64,000 nucleotides of DNA from Mycolicibacterium gadium. GTDB lineage: Bacteria; Actinomycetota; Actinomycetes; Mycobacteriales; Mycobacteriaceae. A model generated the notes under the pieces. That model ran no database searches, was not told the DNA's origin, and saw only the letters and a program-made list of their open reading frames with translations. The translations under genes and the position numbers were made by a program. Positions 44,831-57,375 of this stretch are shown here, in pieces (position 1 is the stretch's first letter; each line of letters begins with the position of its first letter). The stretch is from NCBI RefSeq assembly GCF_010728925.1, contig NZ_AP022608.1, positions 2,604,001-2,668,000 of the forward strand, read 5' to 3'.

Positions 44831-46183
44831 TCAGCCAATGGCTTTTTGAGCGCTCTGTTCCCGGGTCTCCTCGATGGCCCTGCGTGCGAAGACCCACCGT
44901 TCGGTGATCGCCAGCTGGCTGCGGCCGCGGCCCAGGAAGGTGATGAACCAGGAGTACACGGCGACGATGCGATTTCGGCTGCCCACGAGGTAGTAGAGGT
45001 GTAGACCGAGCCACGCGAGCCAGGCCAGGAATCCACCGAACTCGACCTTGCCGATCTGGCACACCGCGCTGAACCGCGAGACGGTGGCCATGCTGCCTTT
45101 GTTCAAGTACTTGAACGGCTTTCGTTCGCCTGTCGAAGCCTTGAGTTCGCTCTTGATCTGCTTGGTGGCGTAGACCGCACCCTGAATCGCGCCCTGCGCC
45201 ATCCCCGGGACGCCGGGAACGCTCATCAGGTCGCCGATGACGAAAACGTTCGGATGGCCCTTGACCGTGAGGTCAGGCTCGACAACCACACGTCCCGCGC
45301 GGTCGACCTCGGTGCCGTCGGACTGCTCGGCGATCAGCTTGCCCAGCGGGCTGGCCTGCACGCCGGCCGACCAAACCTTGACGGCGGCTTCGATTCTGGC
45401 TTCTTCACCGTCCTGTTTGACGGTCAGGCCCATGTAGTCGACATCGGTGACCATCGTGTTGAGCTTGACCTCGACGCCCATCTTCTCCAGCCGGCGCTGC
45501 GCCTTCAGCCCGAGCTTGGGCCCCATCGGGGGCAGCACCGCAGGGGCGGCCTCGACCAGGATCACCCGGGCTTCGGTGGGGTCGATGGTGCGGAACGCCC
45601 CGGCCAGGGTTCGATCGGCGAGCTCGGCGATCTGTCCGACGACCTCGACCCCGGTCGGTCCGGCGCCGACGACGACGAATGTCAGCCGACGCTTGCGTTC
45701 GGCCTCCGATGTCGTCACCTCGGCCGCCTCGAAGGCGCCGAGGATCCGGCCGCGCAGTTCCAGCGCGTCGTCGACCGTTTTCATGCCAGGAGCGAAGGCC
45801 TCGAAATGGTCGTTGCCGAAATAGGACTGCTGTGCGCCTGCGGCCACGATCAGACTGTCGAACGGCGTGACCCGCTCCCAATCGAGCAGTTTCGAGGTGA
45901 CGGTCTTGTTCTTCAGGTCGATTCCGACCACATCGCCGAGCAAGACTTCGGTGTTCTTGTTCTTACGCAGGATGATTCGCGTCGCCGGCGCGATTTCACC
46001 GACCGACAGGATGCCGGTGGCGACTTGATAGAGCAGCGGCTGGAACAGGTGGTGGGTCGTCTTCGCGATGAGGGTGATGTCGACGTCCGCGCGCTTGAGG
46101 TGTTTGGCCGCGAACAGCCCGCCGAAGCCGGACCCGATGATGACGACGCGATGACGCCGGGGAGCGATGGTTTCGTCGGTCAT
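44831..46183 (-). CDS. ndh: Type II NADH dehydrogenase
   Basis: 450 residues, single-subunit non-proton-pumping NADH:menaquinone oxidoreductase. RRHRVVIIGSGFGGLFAAKHLK is the FAD motif; FVVVGAGPTGVEVVGQIAELA the NADH motif; AQGAIQGAVYATKQIK near the quinone site; the C-terminal YLNKGSMATVSRFSAVCQIGKVEFGGFLAWLAWLGLHL amphipathic and hydrophobic segment attaches it to the membrane. ATG 46183 has TAGGGT 6 bases before it. In M. tuberculosis ndh lies elsewhere, so this may be an ndh paralogue at the trpS locus. Confidence 0.93.
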   Translation of the reverse strand: MTDETIAPRRHRVVIIGSGFGGLFAAKHLKRADVDITLIAKTTHHLFQPLLYQVATGILSVGEIAPATRIILRKNKNTEVLLGDVVGIDLKNKTVTSKLLDWERVTPFDSLIVAAGAQQSYFGNDHFEAFAPGMKTVDDALELRGRILGAFEAAEVTTSEAERKRRLTFVVVGAGPTGVEVVGQIAELADRTLAGAFRTIDPTEARVILVEAAPAVLPPMGPKLGLKAQRRLEKMGVEVKLNTMVTDVDYMGLTVKQDGEEARIEAAVKVWSAGVQASPLGKLIAEQSDGTEVDRAGRVVVEPDLTVKGHPNVFVIGDLMSVPGVPGMAQGAIQGAVYATKQIKSELKASTGERKPFKYLNKGSMATVSRFSAVCQIGKVEFGGFLAWLAWLGLHLYYLVGSRNRIVAVYSWFITFLGRGRSQLAITERWVFARRAIEETREQSAQKAIG

Positions 46184-46189
46184 TTGCCG

Positions 46190-46195
46190 ACCCTA
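46190..46195 (-). promoter_or_regulatory. Candidate -10 element of ndh (leaderless)
   Basis: TAGGGT on the minus strand, 6 bases before the ATG at 46183. Confidence 0.45.
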
Positions 46196-46295
46196 ACGGT
46201 CATGCGCCCCGCTCACAGTCCACAGCGGGTGAATATTCGACGGTGCCCTGACCATCGCCGGGGCGGCGGGCTTGCGGTACCGGCGGTACCACCTT

Positions 46296-46301
46296 TAGTG
46301 T
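46296..46301 (+). promoter_or_regulatory. Candidate -10 element of the alpha/beta hydrolase gene (leaderless)
   Basis: TAGTGT, 7 bases before the ATG at 46309. Just upstream GCGGTACC occurs twice in tandem. Confidence 0.45.
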
Positions 46302-46308
46302 CGGGCAG

Positions 46309-47138
46309 ATGATCGAGCGCGCACCCATCCACCTGGGCTCCGGAGAGCCACTGCTTTTGCTACACCCGTTCATGATGTCGCAGAACGTGTGGAAAGGCGT
46401 CGCACCGCTGATTGCTGACACCGGGCGGTACGAAGTCCTGGCACCGACCATGCCCGGGCACAACGGCGGTATCAAGGGCAGGTTCTTCCTGGACACCGTC
46501 GAGCTGGCCGACGACATGGAACGTCGGATGGACGCGTTGGGCTGGGAAACCGCCCACATCGTCGGAAATTCGCTCGGGGGGTGGGTGGCCTTCGAACTCT
46601 CGCGCCGCGGCCGGGCCCGCTCATTGACGGGCATCGCGCCGGCCGGCGGCTGGCATCGTTACACCCCCGCCAAGTTCGAGATCGTGTTCAAGTTCGTGGC
46701 CGGCTTGCCCGTCTACCTGGGCGCCAAGTTGCTGGGCGAACGTGCGCTCAAGCTGCCCTACGTCCGTCAGCTCGGCTTCGTGCCGATCAGCGCGACAGCG
46801 GACCGCCTCAACGACGACCAGTGGCGCGACATCATCGACGACGTCACCCACTGCCCGGCCTACTACCAGCTGCTGGTCAAGTCGCTGCTGATGCCCGGCC
46901 TGATGGAACTCGCCGAGGCCAAGACGCCGACGCACCTGGTCATCTGCGAGAAAGACCGGGTGCTTCCGCATCCGAGGTTCACCCGGCACTTCACCACTCA
47001 CCTGCCAGAGTCCACACAGATCACGCATCTCGACGACGTTGGGCACATCCCGATGTTCGAGGCGCCGCGCCGGGTCGCCGACCTGATCGTCGAGTTCACC
47101 GACCGCCACGCGACGCCTCCGCCGCACGAGGCCATCGG

Positions 47139-47142
<4 letters not shown>
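46309..47142 (+). CDS. Alpha/beta-hydrolase fold protein
   Basis: 277 residues. Oxyanion-hole region [10 protein letters not shown], nucleophile elbow GNSLGG (Ser near residue 86), an acid in CEKDRVLP, and the catalytic His in [12 protein letters not shown] complete a standard triad. A cap of about 60 residues ([18 protein letters not shown]...) separates the halves. Position between trpS/ndh and icd matches the Rv3337/Rv3338 hydrolase fragments in M. tuberculosis; here the gene is whole. Its last 4 bases overlap icd, which converges. Substrate unknown. Confidence 0.88.
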
Positions 47143-49376
<2,234 letters not shown>

Positions 49377-49578
49377 GTGATGCTCTCCCGGGGGTCTTCT
49401 CGGACAGTTCGACAAAGCTCCGCGTTGTGCGCGGCGGCTATAAGTATTGCGTCGAACACGACGCTACGCGTGGGCCACCTGGGTCTCCCGGGCGGACTTC
49501 GGCTACTGGCGGGTAGCTTTCGGCGCGCAGGAAACAGGCTGCTGGCACGCAGTCAGGCCTATGCGATAGTCTGTGCTC

Positions 49579-49699
49579 GGTCATGAGCGCCAGCGTCAAG
49601 CCCCGGCTTGCTGGCCGGCAACCCTCCAACCGCGGTGGGGTGCTCCGGGTGAAGACCAGGTTGAGTAGCCGCTAGCGAGCGGTTGCCGGCAAGCGCGGG
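49579..49699 (+). ncRNA. SAM-IV riboswitch upstream of the methionine genes
   Basis: GGTCATGAGCGCCAGCGTCAAG, then CCCCGGCTTGCTGGCCGGCAA, CCCTCC, GCGGTGGGGTGC, CCGGGTGAAGACCAGG and GAGTAGCC follow the actinobacterial SAM-IV aptamer in order (each piece is quoted separately). SAM binding would lower expression of the metC-metX genes. TAGTCT at 49567-49572 is a plausible -10 just before it. The 200 bases between icd and the aptamer hold no gene I can recognise and presumably the icd promoter. Downstream GC-rich hairpin material (49680-49725) may be the platform before the ribosome binding site. Confidence 0.92.
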
Positions 49700-49740
49700 T
49701 CCGTTTGTCGGGCCCCCTGACACAAATGGAGGGCCGTCTC

Positions 49741-51081
49741 ATGAGCGCGCCAGAAGACCCAAGCCAGAATTGGGCGTTCGAAACCAAGCAGGTCCACGCG
49801 GGCCAAACCCCCGATAGCGCGACCAACGCACGCGCCCTGCCGATCTACCAGACCACGTCGTACACGTTCAACAGCACCGATCACGCCGCCGCGCTGTTCG
49901 GTCTCGCCGAGCCGGGCAACATCTACACCCGGATCATGAACCCGACGCAGGACGTCGTCGAGCAGCGCATTGCGGCGCTGGAGGGCGGCGTCGCGGCGCT
50001 GTTCCTGGCGTCCGGTCAGGCCGCCGAGCACTTCGCGATCCTGAACCTGGCCAACGCGGGCGACCACATCGTCTCCAGCCCACGGCTCTACGGCGGCACC
50101 TACAACCTGTTTCACTACACCCTACCCAAGATCGGCATCGAGGTCAGCTTCGTCGAAGACGCCGACGACCTGGACTCCTGGCGGGCGGCGGTGCGCCCCA
50201 ACACCAAGGCGTTCTTCGGCGAGACGATCTCCAACCCTCAAATAGACGTGCTCGACATTCCCTCGGTAGCCGCCGTGGCACACGACAACGGCGTGCCGTT
50301 GATCGTCGACAACACGATCGCGACGCCGTACCTGATCCAGCCGCTTGCCCACGGCGCCGACATCGTCGTGCACTCGGCCACCAAGTACCTCGGCGGGCAC
50401 GGCGCGGCGATCGCCGGCGTGATCGTCGACGGTGGCACATTCGACTGGACCAACGGCAAGTTCCCCGGATTCACCACACCCGACCCGAGCTATCACGGTG
50501 TGGTGTTCGCCGAACTCGGCCCTCCCGCATACGCATTGAAGGCGCGCGTGCAGCTACTCCGCGACCTCGGCTCGGCGGCTTCGCCGTTCAACGCGTTCCT
50601 GGTCGCCCAGGGCCTGGAGACATTGAGCCTGCGGGTCGAACGGCACGTGCAGAATGCGCAGCGCGTCGCCGAGTACCTCGCCGGGCACGGGGACGTCATC
50701 TCGGTGAATTACGCCGGGCTGTCCACCTCACCGTGGTATGAGCTCGGAAAGAAGCTGGCTCCCAAGGGAACCGGTGCGGTACTGGCGTTCGAGCTGGCCG
50801 GCGGGATCGACGCGGGCAAGGCGTTCGTCAACGCGCTCACATTGCACAGCCATGTCGCCAACATCGGCGACGTCCGGTCGCTGGTCATCCATCCGGCGTC
50901 GACGACGCATGCGCAGTTGTCGCCCGAGGAACAGCTGGCCACCGGCGTCACTCCCGGGCTTGTGCGCCTCGCTGTCGGCATCGAAGGTATCGATGACATC
51001 CTGGCCGACCTCGAACAGGGCTTCGCCGCCGCCAAACAGGTCAGAGGGTCGGCCGATCCGAAATCCGCGGCGGCATTCTGA
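49741..51081 (+). CDS. metC: O-acetylhomoserine sulfhydrylase
   Basis: 446 residues, Cys/Met-metabolism PLP family. It makes homocysteine from O-acetylhomoserine and sulphide. [32 protein letters not shown] and the Schiff-base lysine block [15 protein letters not shown] are seen, with the C-terminal [17 protein letters not shown] typical of the MetY branch. Mycobacteria call it MetC (Rv3340). ATG 49741 is set by GGAGGG 7 bases upstream, after a SAM-IV riboswitch; a reading from 49705 would run through that site. metX starts in the last base of its stop (TGATG). Confidence 0.95.
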   Translation: MSAPEDPSQNWAFETKQVHAGQTPDSATNARALPIYQTTSYTFNSTDHAAALFGLAEPGNIYTRIMNPTQDVVEQRIAALEGGVAALFLASGQAAEHFAILNLANAGDHIVSSPRLYGGTYNLFHYTLPKIGIEVSFVEDADDLDSWRAAVRPNTKAFFGETISNPQIDVLDIPSVAAVAHDNGVPLIVDNTIATPYLIQPLAHGADIVVHSATKYLGGHGAAIAGVIVDGGTFDWTNGKFPGFTTPDPSYHGVVFAELGPPAYALKARVQLLRDLGSAASPFNAFLVAQGLETLSLRVERHVQNAQRVAEYLAGHGDVISVNYAGLSTSPWYELGKKLAPKGTGAVLAFELAGGIDAGKAFVNALTLHSHVANIGDVRSLVIHPASTTHAQLSPEEQLATGVTPGLVRLAVGIEGIDDILADLEQGFAAAKQVRGSADPKSAAAF

Positions 51082-52214
51082 TGACGTTGCTCGATAAGGA
51101 ACTCGACGTGGAACCTGAAACCTTGCCCGCCGAAGGAGAAGTCGGCTACGTCGACATCGGCCCGCTGACGCTGGAGAACGGTGCGGTCATCGATGACGTC
51201 ACGATCGCCGTGCAGCGTTGGGGTGAGCTTTCGCCCAACCGCGACAACGTGGTGGTCGTCCTGCACGCGCTCACCGGCGACTCCCACGTCACAGGCCCAA
51301 CCGGTCCGGGCGACGAAACCGAGGGCTGGTGGGAAGGCGTGGCCGGACCCGGCGCGCCCATCGACACCAACCGTTGGTGCGCCATCGCCACCAACGTGCT
51401 CGGTGGCTTCCGCGGATCGACCGGACCGAGCTCGCCGCATCCTGACGGTAAGGCGTGGGGCTCCCGGTTTCCGCCGGTTTCGGTGCGCGACCAGGTGGAA
51501 GCGGACGTCGCCGCGTTGAGTGCGCTGGGCATCACCGAGGTCGCCGCCGTGGTCGGCGGCTCGATGGGTGGTGCCAGGGCGCTGGAATGGATCGTCGGCT
51601 ATCCCGACAAGGTGCGCGCCGCGCTGGTGCTGGCCGTCGGGGCCCGCGCCACCGCCGACCAGATCGGCACCCAGAGCACGCAGGTGGCGGCGATCAAATC
51701 CGATCCGAATTGGTGCGATGGCGACTACTACGACACCGGCCTCGCACCGAGAACCGGTATGGAGATCGCACGCCGGTTTGCACACCTCACGTATCGCGGC
51801 GAGACCGAACTGGACGACCGTTTCGCCAACACCCCACAGGGCGACGAGGATCCCGCGGCCGGCGGCCGCTACTCGGTGCAGAGCTATCTCGAGTATCAGG
51901 GGCGCAAACTGTCGGCCCGGTTCGACGCCGGCACCTATGTGGCGCTGACGGATTCCCTGTCCAGCCACGACGTCGGGCGCGGCCGCGGGGGCGTGGAGGC
52001 GGCGTTGCGCAGCTGCCCGGTGCCGGTGGTGGTCGGCGGTATCACCTCGGACCGGCTGTACCCCCTGCGACTGCAGCAGGAATTGGCCGAGCTGCTTCCG
52101 GGTTGCACCGAACTGAACGTGGTCGACTCGATCTACGGCCACGACGGGTTCCTGGTCGAGACGGAGGCGGTGGGCGAGTTGATTCGCAAGACGCTGGAGT
52201 TGGCCGCGCGGTGA
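51081..52214 (+). CDS. metX: Homoserine O-acetyltransferase
   Basis: 377 residues, alpha/beta-hydrolase-fold acetyltransferase that activates homoserine with acetyl-CoA, supplying the substrate of met[16 protein letters not shown] forms the oxyanion part, [14 protein letters not shown] the Ser nucleophile elbow, and [12 protein letters not shown] the catalytic His; [19 protein letters not shown] is typical of MetX. ATG overlaps the metC stop by one base, and its own stop overlaps the methyltransferase (GTGA). M. tuberculosis equivalent: Rv3341. Confidence 0.95.
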   Translation: MTLLDKELDVEPETLPAEGEVGYVDIGPLTLENGAVIDDVTIAVQRWGELSPNRDNVVVVLHALTGDSHVTGPTGPGDETEGWWEGVAGPGAPIDTNRWCAIATNVLGGFRGSTGPSSPHPDGKAWGSRFPPVSVRDQVEADVAALSALGITEVAAVVGGSMGGARALEWIVGYPDKVRAALVLAVGARATADQIGTQSTQVAAIKSDPNWCDGDYYDTGLAPRTGMEIARRFAHLTYRGETELDDRFANTPQGDEDPAAGGRYSVQSYLEYQGRKLSARFDAGTYVALTDSLSSHDVGRGRGGVEAALRSCPVPVVVGGITSDRLYPLRLQQELAELLPGCTELNVVDSIYGHDGFLVETEAVGELIRKTLELAAR

Positions 52215-52972
52215 CGAGCAGCCAGCAGCGCTCGCTGTCGTTCGGTGCGGAAGCCGCGGCATATGAGCGCGGCAGGCCGTCCTATCCCCCGGAGGCGATC
52301 GACTGGCTGTTGCCGGACCGGGCGCGCGATGTTCTCGATCTCGGCGCCGGGACGGGAAAGCTGACCACGCGGCTGGTCGAACGCGGACTGGATGTCATCG
52401 CCGTCGACCCGATCCCGGAAATGCTTGAGCTACTGAGCAATTCGCTTCCCGATACCCCCGCGCTGCTGGGGACGGCCGAGGAGATCCCGCTGCCCGACGA
52501 CAGCGTCGACGCGGTGCTGGTGGCCCAGGCCTGGCACTGGTTCGACACCGAGCGCGCCGTCAAGGAGGTGGCGCGCGTACTGCGGCCGGGTGGCCGGCTG
52601 GGCCTGGTGTGGAATGCGCGCGACGAGCGGCTTGGCTGGGTGAAGGATCTGGGCGCCATCATCGGCCACGAGGATGCGCACTTCAACGAGAAAACGACGC
52701 TGCCAGAGGTGTTCACTGATGTCGCACATCACCGCGTCGACTGGACGAATTACGTGACACCGCAGGCCGTCATCGATTTGGTCGCCTCACGCAGCTACTG
52801 CATCACGTCCCCGGAGAAGGTGCGCACCAAGACCCTGGACCGGGTGCGTGAATTACTGGCCACCCATCCCGCACTGGCCAACTCGAACGGCCTTCCACTG
52901 CCGTACGTCACGGTGTGCACCCGCGCCGCGCTTTCACGAGAGCACGGATCGGCTCGGCGGCCACGGTCGTGA
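52211..52972 (+). CDS. SAM-dependent class I methyltransferase
   Basis: 253 residues. [20 protein letters not shown] is motif [12 protein letters not shown] motif [15 protein letters not shown] motif IV region, and [12 protein letters not shown] post-motif III of the UbiE/Methyltransf_11 type. The GTG start at 52211 overlaps metX by 4 bases. It is the third gene of the SAM-IV controlled operon, as Rv3342 follows metA in M. tuberculosis. Substrate unknown; the link to SAM supply is contextual. The last 65 bases overlap the convergent P450 gene. Confidence 0.9.
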   Translation: MTSSQQRSLSFGAEAAAYERGRPSYPPEAIDWLLPDRARDVLDLGAGTGKLTTRLVERGLDVIAVDPIPEMLELLSNSLPDTPALLGTAEEIPLPDDSVDAVLVAQAWHWFDTERAVKEVARVLRPGGRLGLVWNARDERLGWVKDLGAIIGHEDAHFNEKTTLPEVFTDVAHHRVDWTNYVTPQAVIDLVASRSYCITSPEKVRTKTLDRVRELLATHPALANSNGLPLPYVTVCTRAALSREHGSARRPRS

Positions 52973-54287
52973 ACGGCGTCTCGACCGGAAAATCGTCGTC
53001 CAGAGAGCGGATTTCGACAAGCCGAATGATCGTGGCCAGCGCGAGTGTGGCCTCCAGCATGGCGAAGTGATCGCCGATGCACGACCGTGGCCCCGCGCCG
53101 AACGGCAGGTACTGCCAACGGTCGCGGCCCTTGGACTTCTCGGGGCTGAATCGATCGGGATCAAAGGTCAGCGGATCGTCCCACAGCGCAGGATCGCGTT
53201 GCACCGACATGATACCGAACAACAGCAGCGTGCCCGCTTCGACTCGGTAACCGTCGATCTCGACATCGCGCATCGCCATCCGCGCCCCGGTGGCGCCGGG
53301 TGGGCACAGTCGTAACGCTTCATGTAGCACCTGGATGGTGTAGCTCAGCCGCGACATGTCATCGGGTGTCAGTTCACGATCACCCAGCTCTGCCACTTCC
53401 GCGACCACGCGGTCCTGCAATTCCGGTTGACGGCCCAGCGCCCACAGCGCGTAGGCCAGCGTGGTTGCGGTGGTGTCATGGCCGGCGGCCATGAAGACAA
53501 TCAGCTCGTCACGAATTTCACTGTCAGACAGAGATATTCCGGTGACGGGATCGGTGGCGGCGATCAGTGCCCGAACCAATGGCGCGTCCCTCGCCGGGTC
53601 GTCGTGGCATGCCTGCAGGATCTCCTGCGCGAGCTGCCGCATGGTATCGGTGGCCGCCCGCGCGCGGCGGCGCGCGGGCGTGGGCAGCCACCTCGGCAGA
53701 CGCACCGGACGCAATGCCCGATCCGCGATGTACTTGAGGGCGATCTGCATCGGCTCGGCCAGGGTGTCGGCGCGTTCATCGAGGTCTAATCCGAGCACCG
53801 AGCGACCCAACGCACGCATGGTGAGGGAGCGGCACTGCGTGTCGAGGTCCACTTCGCCACCGTCGGGCCAGCGGGCCGCAACCGTCTCCGCGGCCTGGAA
53901 CATATGGCCGCCGAACTGACGGACATGCTGTTTGGTGAAAACCGGTTGCAGCGCACGTCTTCGAGGCAACCATTCGTCGTGCATGAGGTCGAACAGGTTG
54001 CCGCCGAGCAGGTGGCGCATTTCCTGATGGACGACCGTCTTCTCGATGAAATCGTCCTTGCGACCCAGAATGTCGCGAATGCCCTGCGGCGAGGCTGCCA
54101 ACACCACCGGAGGCATGAGCCACCTCGGACCCAGGCTGAATCGCGTCACCGGGCCGCCGGCATTGCGCAGCTGCTCGACACCGAAGTGCAACGACCTGAC
54201 AGCACGCACTGTCTGCCAATACGACAGCGGATTCTTCGGGACGGGCGGGAGCGTACTCAGTTCGAGGCTTTCGACCTTCACGACCAT
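52908..54287 (-). CDS. Cytochrome P450
   Basis: 459 residues. Conserved features: I-helix AAGHDTTATT, K-helix EALR, the PERF-like DPDRFSPE, and the haem loop FGAGPRSCIGDHF with thiolate Cys C403. No membrane anchor at the N-terminus, so soluble as is usual in mycobacteria. ATG 54287 (MVVKVESLEL) is preferred because GGAGG lies 6 bases upstream; in-frame codons at 54299 and 54347 are alternatives. No ferredoxin or reductase gene is adjacent. The CYP family number and substrate cannot be told here. Confidence 0.92.
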   Translation of the reverse strand: MVVKVESLELSTLPPVPKNPLSYWQTVRAVRSLHFGVEQLRNAGGPVTRFSLGPRWLMPPVVLAASPQGIRDILGRKDDFIEKTVVHQEMRHLLGGNLFDLMHDEWLPRRRALQPVFTKQHVRQFGGHMFQAAETVAARWPDGGEVDLDTQCRSLTMRALGRSVLGLDLDERADTLAEPMQIALKYIADRALRPVRLPRWLPTPARRRARAATDTMRQLAQEILQACHDDPARDAPLVRALIAATDPVTGISLSDSEIRDELIVFMAAGHDTTATTLAYALWALGRQPELQDRVVAEVAELGDRELTPDDMSRLSYTIQVLHEALRLCPPGATGARMAMRDVEIDGYRVEAGTLLLFGIMSVQRDPALWDDPLTFDPDRFSPEKSKGRDRWQYLPFGAGPRSCIGDHFAMLEATLALATIIRLVEIRSLDDDFPVETPFTTVAAEPIRALVKARRGCTP

Positions 54288-54427
54288 GACATCCTCCATC
54301 GCAAGCAGAGCCGCGTGGGCTCTAGTCGGCTTGGTGGAGCGTCGCAAGGCGCCAGTGGGGGCGCCAGCGTAGTTGACTACTTCAATTGGAACGAAGGCCT
54401 ACTGCCCTCAGCGCCGGCGGCGTCGCG

Positions 54428-54721
54428 CTAGCTGGTGCCCAACGGATCGATGGTCCACGCGATGTAGAGAATCGCCGCGCTGACGCTGGCGGTCGTGGCG
54501 ACGTCGATGCCGCGACTGCGTACTGCGAGCAAGCCCGCCCGGTCTTCGGGCAGGGTCAGCCTCAGCACCGCGGCGACGGCCACTCCGATGGCAAGGACGA
54601 GCGCCCCGCGCCGCCAGTAGCCGGCGACCACGAGCGCGAAGGCCGCCACCACGATCACGCCGGGCAGCAGAATTGGCCACTGCCGGCCGAACACCTTGCG
54701 CGCGAACTCCCGCAATGTCAC
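54428..54721 (-). CDS. DUF3017 membrane protein
   Basis: 97 residues with three hydrophobic stretches ([39 protein letters not shown] and [16 protein letters not shown]). Matches the actinobacterial DUF3017 family (Rv3355c length and position). The GTG at 54721 overlaps the folD stop (GTGA), so it is co-translated with folD; longer in-frame readings run antisense-free through folD and are not real. Function unknown. Confidence 0.85.
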   Translation of the reverse strand: MTLREFARKVFGRQWPILLPGVIVVAAFALVVAGYWRRGALVLAIGVAVAAVLRLTLPEDRAGLLAVRSRGIDVATTASVSAAILYIAWTIDPLGTS

Positions 54722-55575
54722 TGAGCCGCCAGCACCTCGGCTCGCTCCACCACGTTGGTGAGCAGGAATGCGCGCGTGAGAGGACCGACTCCGCCGGGGT
54801 TTGGTGACACGTGACCGGCCACGTCCCAGACGTCGGGGTGTACGTCGCCCACTAGCTTGCCCGCGTCGTCGCGGCTGACTCCGACGTCGATCACCGCGGC
54901 GCCGGGACGGACCATCTCGGCGGTCACCATGTGCGGCACCCCCGCCGCGGCGATGATGATGTCGGCCTCGAGGGTGTGCTGTGGCAGATGCCGAGTCGCG
55001 GTGTGGCACAACGTGACCGTCGCGTTCTCGGAGCGACGGGTCAGTAGCAGACCCAGGGGCCTGCCGACTGTCACCCCGCGACCGATCACCACGACCTCGG
55101 CGCCTGCGATCTCCACCTCGTAGCGGCGCAACAGGTGCACGATGCCGCGCGGTGTACAGGGCAGCGGCGCAGGCTCGTTGAGAACCAGCCGGCCGAGATT
55201 CGTCGGATGCAACCCGTCGGCGTCCTTGCCGGGGTCGACCCGCTCCAGGGCGGCGTTCTCGTTGAGGTGTTTGGGCAGCGGCAATTGCACGATGTAGCCG
55301 GTGCACTCGGGGTTGGCGTTCAACTCGTCGATGGTCTCGTCGAGCGTGGCCTGACTGATGTCGGCGGGCAGATCGCGGCGGATGGAGTTGATGCCCACTT
55401 TGGCGCAGTCGGCGTGCTTGCCCCGGACATAGGCATGTGAGCCCGGGTCGTCGCCGACCAGCACGGTGCCCAGTCCAGGCGTGTGACCTGCGGAGGTCAA
55501 CGCCGCCACCCGTTCCTTGAGGTCGACGAAAATCTCGTCCCGTGTGGCCTTACCGTCCAATGTGATCGCACCCAC
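54718..55575 (-). CDS. folD: Methylenetetrahydrofolate dehydrogenase/cyclohydrolase
   Basis: 285 residues, bifunctional FolD interconverting 5,10-methylene-, methenyl- and 10-formyl-tetrahydrofolate with [18 protein letters not shown] carries the catalytic Tyr/Lys, [18 protein letters not shown] and [14 protein letters not shown] are signature blocks, and [16 protein letters not shown] the nucleotide loop, with [18 protein letters not shown] at the end. GTG start 55575, set by GGGAGAAT about 8 bases upstream. Its product feeds the nearby methionine genes, though it is not in their operon. Confidence 0.95.
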   Translation of the reverse strand: MGAITLDGKATRDEIFVDLKERVAALTSAGHTPGLGTVLVGDDPGSHAYVRGKHADCAKVGINSIRRDLPADISQATLDETIDELNANPECTGYIVQLPLPKHLNENAALERVDPGKDADGLHPTNLGRLVLNEPAPLPCTPRGIVHLLRRYEVEIAGAEVVVIGRGVTVGRPLGLLLTRRSENATVTLCHTATRHLPQHTLEADIIIAAAGVPHMVTAEMVRPGAAVIDVGVSRDDAGKLVGDVHPDVWDVAGHVSPNPGGVGPLTRAFLLTNVVERAEVLAAQ

Positions 55576-55633
55576 GCAAGATTCTCCCGTCGCTTCGCTC
55601 GGCCGCGAAGCCAGTCTGGCATGCTCACTGCGT

Positions 55634-56830
55634 ATGAACACACAGCCCAATGTGTTCACCCCGGCCAAACTCGGCCCGGTGACGCTGCGCAACCGAATCA
55701 TCAAGGCGGCCACGTTCGAGGCCTCATCGCCGGACGCGCTCGTCACCGACGACCTGATCACCTATCACCGGCTGCCCGCCGCGGGTGGAGTCGGCATGAC
55801 GACTGTCGCGTATCTGGCGGTGACGAAGGGTGGGCGCACCGAGGGCAACGTCATCTGGTGGCGTCCGGAGGCGATGCCCGGGCTGAAGAAGCTCACGGAC
55901 TCGATCCATGCCGAGGGCGCGGCGATCAGCGCGCAGATCGGTCACGCCGGGCCGGTGGCCAATGCCCGCGCAACGAAGGCGACGGCATATGCGCCGGTGC
56001 GGTTCTTCAATCCGCTCTCGATGCGGTTCGCCAGGAAGGCGACACGCGACGACATCAACGACATCATCGCCGCGCACGCCAACGCCGCCCGGATGGCGAT
56101 CGAAGCCGGGTTCGACGCCGTCGAAATCCACCTGGGGCACAACTATTTCGCGAGTTCGTTCCTCAGCCCGCTGATCAACCGCCGAGCCGATGAATTCGGT
56201 GGATCGCTCGAGAACCGGGCCAAGGTGGCGCGCGGCATGGTGATGGCGGTGCGACGCGCGGTGGAGGCCGAAGGCACTCCGATCGCGGTCACCGCCAAAT
56301 TGACCATGGCCGACGGCGTGCGCGGGGGCATCTCACTCGAGGAGTCGCTGCAGACGGCGAAGTGGCTGGAGTCCGACGGCGGTCTGGACGCCATCGAGCT
56401 CACTGCGGGCAGCTCACTGGTCAATCCGATGTATCTGTTCCGCGGTGACGCACCCGTCAAGGAGTTCGCGGCGGCGTTCAAGCCACCGTTGCGCTGGGGC
56501 ATCCGGATGACCGGCAAGAAGTTCCTTCGCGCCTACCCCTACCGGGAAGCTTTCCTGCTGCGCGACGCCAAGCAGTTCCGCGCCGAACTGAAGATGCCCC
56601 TGATCCTGTTGGGCGGCATCACGAATCGCGAAACCATGGATCTGGCGATGGCCGAGGGTTTCGACTTCGTGGCGATGGGACGAGCGCTGCTCGCCGAGCC
56701 CGATCTGATCAACCGCATCCGGGACGACGGGGACGCCCACTCGATCCGGTCGCTGTGCACGCACTGCAACAAGTGCATGGCCACGATCTACAGCCACACG
56801 CACTGTGTGGTCACAGGTTCGCCCGGTTAG
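55634..56830 (+). CDS. NADH:flavin oxidoreductase (old yellow enzyme family)
   Basis: 398 residues, FMN-dependent TIM barrel. [70 protein letters not shown] and the FMN phosphate site LILLGGITN...[12 protein letters not shown] are conserved. The EIHLGHNY block replaces the usual EIHAAHGY, and the C-terminal [12 protein letters not shown] has clustered cysteines as in the 2,4-dienoyl-CoA reductase branch, but the protein ends there without the FAD/NAD domain, so no complete iron-sulphur enzyme is encoded. ATG 55634. Substrate unknown. Confidence 0.88.
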   Translation: MNTQPNVFTPAKLGPVTLRNRIIKAATFEASSPDALVTDDLITYHRLPAAGGVGMTTVAYLAVTKGGRTEGNVIWWRPEAMPGLKKLTDSIHAEGAAISAQIGHAGPVANARATKATAYAPVRFFNPLSMRFARKATRDDINDIIAAHANAARMAIEAGFDAVEIHLGHNYFASSFLSPLINRRADEFGGSLENRAKVARGMVMAVRRAVEAEGTPIAVTAKLTMADGVRGGISLEESLQTAKWLESDGGLDAIELTAGSSLVNPMYLFRGDAPVKEFAAAFKPPLRWGIRMTGKKFLRAYPYREAFLLRDAKQFRAELKMPLILLGGITNRETMDLAMAEGFDFVAMGRALLAEPDLINRIRDDGDAHSIRSLCTHCNKCMATIYSHTHCVVTGSPG

Positions 56831-57303
56831 CGGGGCGGCACCGGCGCGACGTCGCCGCCGGGGCGGCTCAGTGGCATCTCCACCGCGAGCATCGGCTGCG
56901 TGCCGAATTGCAGCACCGGTTCGGTGCGCACCCACTCGTCGGTCTTGATGATCAGGTTCTGCGCGGTCACGGTGTAGGTGACGCCGTCCTTTTGGGCGAA
57001 GAATTCGCCGGGCACGGTCGGTTCGGCCACCACGGTGAGCACGGCGTCCTTGTTGGCCACCTGCGCTCCCCGGTATTGGTAGCGGCCGGCCTGGTCCACG
57101 CAGATCGCCACGATGGATTGCTCGGTGCGGCTGAATGCGACCGCCGACTGGGGCGCGTCGCAACGAATCTGAGAGTCGACGAAACCTCGATCATCGGTGG
57201 GGTACGCCGGGTCTGCGGCTGCCGTCGGCGACGTGAGCGCCGCGGCCATTCCAAACACCGCCGCCACGCCCGTGAGCAGGGCTGCAGGCGGCTTGGACAC
57301 CAT
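56827..57303 (-). CDS. Secreted protein of unknown function
   Basis: 158 residues from the ATG at 57303; an in-frame GTG at 57324 is possible. Residues 1-30 form a signal peptide (VSKPPAALLTGVAAVFGMAAAL, cut near TAAADP). The mature domain is beta-rich with one Cys pair (IRCDAPQ and AICVDQ) and YQYRGAQVANKDAVLTVV. It resembles small exported mycobacterial domains found in some PknH-like or lipoprotein proteins, but I cannot name a family. Its stop overlaps that of the convergent flavin oxidoreductase by 4 bases. Confidence 0.72.
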   Translation of the reverse strand: MVSKPPAALLTGVAAVFGMAAALTSPTAAADPAYPTDDRGFVDSQIRCDAPQSAVAFSRTEQSIVAICVDQAGRYQYRGAQVANKDAVLTVVAEPTVPGEFFAQKDGVTYTVTAQNLIIKTDEWVRTEPVLQFGTQPMLAVEMPLSRPGGDVAPVPPR

Positions 57304-57375
57304 GACCAACGACACCACGAACACAGCTTCGACGCCGAACGACTCGCCGGACGAACCGGCATTTATTTGCGTTTT

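Noticed and set aside
50709..52262. 517-codon minus-strand frame opposite metC-metX
   Set aside because: Antisense to two complete methionine genes; composition typical of shadows.
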